From positions 1 through 6,838 of the forward strand of contig CAZHPF010000051.1 of assembly GCA_964534095.1 (NCBI GenBank): 6,838 bases of DNA. The letters run 5' to 3'. The DNA comes from CALMSM01 sp964534095 (GTDB lineage Bacteria > Patescibacteriota > Saccharimonadia > Saccharimonadales > CALMSM01). The translations under genes and the position numbers were made by a program. The notes under the pieces were generated by a model. It searched no databases. It was not told the DNA's origin and worked only from the letters and a program-made list of their open reading frames with translations. Positions 4,900-6,838 of this stretch are shown in pieces. The stretch's first letter is position 1, and the number at the start of each line of letters is the position of its first letter.

Positions 4900-6486
4900 G
4901 GACTGGCCAAACATTTCTGCAACTGCCATGTTAGCGTCCATAAAGCTACTAGTGTGGGCTTTCAGTACTTCCTCTAACGCAGCCGTATCAGCATGCTCAA
5001 ACCCAATCAATACACGACCCGTGTCGCCGGCACTCCCACCATAGTGAAACATGCTGATGTTCCATCTATCGCCAAGGTGTTCCAAAAGCTCAAGTAATGC
5101 ACCTGGCCGGTCAGCAAACTCAACTGAGTAAAAAGTTTCTGTAGAAAAGTCAGGCGCAAGGCCAACCAGTTGTGTGCCGTGTTCGAGAATAGCCTGGTTG
5201 TTAGTTAGGTCTCTATGGCTGTAGCCCTCTTCCACGAGATGTTTTTGTATGGTTTTTGTATCTTGAGCATCAGCAACGCGTAGTCCGATCATAATATTGG
5301 CTTTGGTTGTGTCGGCCTTGCGGTACTCAAACTGGGTAATATTGTGACCGCTCACCACAGAACTACAGAGTTGGTGAAGCGCACCAGGCCGCTCTGCCAG
5401 TTCAACGCGCAGTAATGCCATGCGGCCGGAAGCAGACTCGGCTCGTTTAAGGACATGTAAAAGCCGATTATTGTCAATATTTGCGCCAGAGCAGATGGCT
5501 ACCGCTACGCTGCCAGATAGCAAGCCGTGCGCTTGCGCATACTTGACTATCCCTGCGATGCCGAGTGCACCGGCGGGTTCGAGACTGGCGCGTTTCTCTT
5601 CTACAAATCCTGCGAGCGCGACACATATCTCATCGTCGCTGACTGTAATAAACTCTGGCTTGTAGCGAGACACGATCTCATATGGCAACTCGCCAACTTG
5701 TTTAACGGCTACTCCGTCAGCAAAAATACCGACATGGTCAAGCGTGACCCGCTCACCGGCATAGACTGAACGAGCCATGGCGTTACTGTCTTCAGGCTCC
5801 ACTCCTACAATAGTTACCTCAGGTCGCGTAGCATGTACGTATTGCGCAACACCTGCGAGCAAGCCGCCTCCGCCAACCGGTACAAAGATATGCGTTACTT
5901 CGGAGCTTTGCCCAAGGATTTCCAGGGCTATCGTCGCCTGGCCTGTTATGACATCTGAGTCATCAAACGGATGCACATACCTGGCTCCTGTTTCGGCTTG
6001 AATGGCTTGGCTATGGGCATAGGCGTCGTCAAACGTGGCACCAACCAACTCGACTTGGGCGCCTAGCGCTTGCACGGCTTGAACTTTCTTTTCTGGGGTT
6101 GTGGTGGGCATCACAATAGTAGCAGTTTTACCCTGTAATTGAGCGCTTAAGGCAACTCCTTGGGCATGGTTGCCTGCACTCGCTGTCACAAAATGGTCGT
6201 CGTCAAGCTGGGCTATAGCGTTGTAAGCGCCACGACCCTTAAATGTATGAATGGGTGTCAGGTCATCTCGCTTCAACAGCACTTTGCAGCCAACACGGTT
6301 ACTGAGCGCGCCGGATAACTCCAGCGGCGTAGGGCTCATGAAAGCAGCGATTCGCTCAGCAGCAGCTGTAGTTTCCTCCACTACATTTGCTTCATGGCAG
6401 GCTAGCTCTAACAAAGCAGAGCCTGCATGAGATGCTAAAACTCCCGCAGGAACAGAAGGCTGTGTTTCTAATGTTTCTTTGACCAT
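4888..6486 (-). CDS. ilvA: Threonine deaminase (L-threonine ammonia-lyase), biosynthetic type
   Basis: IlvA converts L-threonine to 2-oxobutanoate and ammonia with PLP, the first committed step of isoleucine synthesis, in the cytoplasm. The 532-residue product has the fold-type II PLP signatures: TFKGRGAYNAI with the PLP lysine K83, the substrate loop SAGNHAQG (103-110), the phosphate-binding VGGGGLLAG (204-212) and SGAN (333-336), whose Ser contacts the pyridine nitrogen. Two C-terminal ACT-like domains follow (about 356-430, from ALLRVELAERPGAL; and 452-527, from FYSVEFADRPGALL). These are the isoleucine/valine-sensing modules of the biosynthetic enzyme and are absent from most catabolic forms. 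It is close to the 514 residues of E. coli IlvA, with about 20 more at the N terminus. ATG 6486 is supported by the terminator just upstream; its Shine-Dalgarno is weak (AAGGA too far, AAGAG too close). The end overlaps the rplJ promoter. No other isoleucine gene is in view. Regulation probably combines feedback inhibition with attenuation. Confidence 0.95.
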   Translation of the reverse strand: MVKETLETQPSVPAGVLASHAGSALLELACHEANVVEETTAAAERIAAFMSPTPLELSGALSNRVGCKVLLKRDDLTPIHTFKGRGAYNAIAQLDDDHFVTASAGNHAQGVALSAQLQGKTATIVMPTTTPEKKVQAVQALGAQVELVGATFDDAYAHSQAIQAETGARYVHPFDDSDVITGQATIALEILGQSSEVTHIFVPVGGGGLLAGVAQYVHATRPEVTIVGVEPEDSNAMARSVYAGERVTLDHVGIFADGVAVKQVGELPYEIVSRYKPEFITVSDDEICVALAGFVEEKRASLEPAGALGIAGIVKYAQAHGLLSGSVAVAICSGANIDNNRLLHVLKRAESASGRMALLRVELAERPGALHQLCSSVVSGHNITQFEYRKADTTKANIMIGLRVADAQDTKTIQKHLVEEGYSHRDLTNNQAILEHGTQLVGLAPDFSTETFYSVEFADRPGALLELLEHLGDRWNISMFHYGGSAGDTGRVLIGFEHADTAALEEVLKAHTSSFMDANMAVAEMFGQSLPQ

Positions 6487-6500
6487 ATCTCTTACTTTTC

Positions 6501-6509
6501 CTTATAACA
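6501..6509 (-). promoter_or_regulatory. Possible ilvA-proximal extended -10
   Basis: TGTTATAAG on the minus strand (6509-6501) fits the extended -10 form with one mismatch and would start transcription near 6494, about 8 bases before ilvA and past the terminator. It overlaps the terminator's T tract, so the match may just reflect local AT-richness. If active, it would give basal expression independent of attenuation. Confidence 0.25.
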
Positions 6510-6532
6510 AAAACGACCCCTTGCGGGGTCGC
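6509..6532 (-). terminator. Intrinsic terminator in the ilvA leader (attenuator)
   Basis: CGACCCC (6531-6525) pairs with GGGGTCG (6520-6514) around a GCAA tetraloop and is followed by five T (6513-6509), then GTT: a textbook intrinsic terminator on the minus strand. It lies only 22 bases upstream of the ilvA ATG, so it must be bypassed for any transcript starting upstream to reach the gene. Its 5' arm holds CCCCGC (6528-6523), complementary to GCGGGG at 6571-6566, which allows a competing antiterminator. Confidence 0.88.
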
Positions 6533-6557
6533 TTGTGTTGCCTAATTTTGTATACGC

Positions 6558-6620
6558 CTACACAGCCCCGCTTGTACTGGGATCAATAATGATGGCAATG
6601 GCTGCTTGTAAGTAAGTCAT
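6558..6620 (-). CDS. Putative ilvA leader peptide, isoleucine-rich
   Basis: A 20-codon ORF from ATG 6620 to TAG 6558 reads MTYLQAAIAIIIDPSTSGAV, with Ile at codons 8, 10, 11 and 12. It lies directly between a good promoter and the terminator ahead of ilvA, the position and composition of an ilvL-type attenuator leader peptide. The last codons (17-20) hold the antiterminator strand GCGGGG (6571-6566). Codons 6-7 (GCAGCC, 6605-6600) can pair with GGCTGT (6567-6562), giving the protector hairpin. A ribosome waiting for Ile-tRNA would cover codons 6-7 and leave GCGGGG free; a ribosome at the stop codon would cover GCGGGG and let the terminator form. No Shine-Dalgarno precedes it; the -10 ends 9 bases before ATG. 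The peptide itself probably has no function once made. Confidence 0.65.
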   Translation of the reverse strand: MTYLQAAIAIIIDPSTSGAV

Positions 6621-6629
6621 CAATACTAG

Positions 6630-6657
6630 ATGGTACGCCTTTTCGACCAGGTGTCAA
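6630..6657 (-). promoter_or_regulatory. ilvA leader promoter
   Basis: A perfect -35 TTGACA (6657-6652), a 16-base spacer and TACCAT (6635-6630; four of six matches) form a plausible promoter. The start of transcription would be near A6624, four bases before the leader ATG. The -35 overlaps the TGA stop of the upstream ORF. Confidence 0.55.
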
Positions 6658-6838
6658 CCTTTAGCTAAACTCATGTCGTGCCCCATGTATGCCCTTACGA
6701 CTGCATGTCGTGCCTCAACAATTGCAATGTGGGCATCCACCTCCGCTTGCGGAGCCCGCTCAATACGTCCTTCATGGATTTTTCTGGTATTGCCCCCGCC
6801 TGCATGGTTATTGACAGTAATCGCCTCCATCTTTTCTA
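6654..6838 (-). CDS. Unidentified ORF at window edge (3' end or small gene)
   Basis: I do not recognise this product. The frame is open from the window edge to TGA 6654; the first ATG is at 6830 and would give 58 residues starting MEAITVNNHAGGG and ending YMGHDMSLAKG. It is polar with a helical, alanine-rich second half (about residues 29-50), without membrane segment or cysteine. Only eight bases are visible before the ATG and they include no clear Shine-Dalgarno, so this may equally be the end of a longer gene. The frame stays open past the TGA, through the ilvA leader ORF, to the TAG at 6558. Whether it is really coding is moderately uncertain. Confidence 0.4.
   Translation of the reverse strand, partial: EKMEAITVNNHAGGGNTRKIHEGRIERAPQAEVDAHIAIVEARHAVVRAYMGHDMSLAKG

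Noticed and set aside
4706..5044. A 112-codon plus-strand ORF spanning the rplJ leader and the end of ilvA
   Set aside because: It overlaps the L10 leader, the promoter and the ilvA 3' end in antisense; no Shine-Dalgarno or domain supports it.
6545..6557. TATACAAA motif shared with the region upstream of the unknown gene (3584-3594)
   Set aside because: It could be a -10, but here it lies between the leader stop codon and the terminator, where a promoter would make little sense; two copies of an AT-rich 8-mer are weak evidence.
6487..6660. T-box riboswitch upstream of ilvA
   Set aside because: I see no T-box consensus (AGGGTGGNACCGCG-like) and the leader is too short; the short Ile-rich ORF with the competing stems explains it better.
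6672..6714. Direct repeat CATGTCGTGCC (6672-6682 and 6704-6714)
   Set aside because: There are only two 11-base copies, in different reading frames of the same ORF and with no flanking element features; chance is sufficient.
6741..6754. Inverted repeat CTCCGC/GCGGAG
   Set aside because: It is a short stem with almost no loop inside an open reading frame and has no T tract, so it is not a terminator or site I can support.
1..6838. UGA recoded as glycine (code 25), as in some Patescibacteria
   Set aside because: The long genes contain no in-frame TGA and use normal glycine codons, so the standard code applies.
1..6838. tRNA, rRNA, CRISPR, insertion sequence or phage features
   Set aside because: I searched by eye and found no cloverleaf, regular repeat array, transposase or terminal inverted repeats.

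Overview
All recognisable genes in this window lie on the minus strand, so transcription runs from high to low coordinates. In that order they are: the end of (or a small) unidentified ORF at the right edge, an ilvA gene behind what looks like an isoleucine attenuator, the rplJ-rplL ribosomal stalk operon behind an L10 leader, a conserved protein of unknown function, a CDP-alcohol phosphatidyltransferase-family membrane protein, dnaX, and the first 171 codons of the replicative helicase dnaB.

The organism is a bacterium of intermediate GC content. The small single-copy core genes, a DnaX without its zinc module, and the unknown protein at 3012-3566 (which resembles proteins I recall from Candidatus Saccharibacteria/Patescibacteria genomes) suggest the candidate phyla radiation, probably Saccharibacteria. 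This is an inference, not a proof. The standard genetic code fits: complete genes end in TAA or TAG, and none has internal TGA codons.

Layout. 6654-6838: unidentified ORF reaching the window edge. 6487-6657: ilvA control region with a TTGACA promoter, a 20-codon leader ORF holding four Ile codons, and a strong intrinsic terminator whose 5' arm can instead pair with the end of the leader ORF. 4888-6486: ilvA, threonine deaminase with two C-terminal regulatory domains. 4691-4899: rplJ promoter, L10-binding leader RNA, and a possible second promoter downstream of the aptamer. 4166-4690 and 3762-4142: rplJ and rplL, both with Shine-Dalgarno sequences. 3567-3761: terminator-like hairpins, a lone consensus DnaA box and a possible promoter. 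3012-3566, 2102-2968 and 567-2039: the unknown protein, the lipid-enzyme-like protein and dnaX. 1-513: the 5' part of dnaB.

Two regulatory styles coexist. rplJ and rplL have normal Shine-Dalgarno sites. dnaB, dnaX, the phosphatidyltransferase-like gene and the ilvA leader ORF have none; each has a -10-like hexamer only about 6-9 bases before its ATG, which implies leaderless or nearly leaderless mRNAs. The main candidate for something undescribed is the ilvA leader-peptide attenuator, a mechanism known from enterobacterial ilv and trp operons and here apparently working with a leaderless leader peptide.
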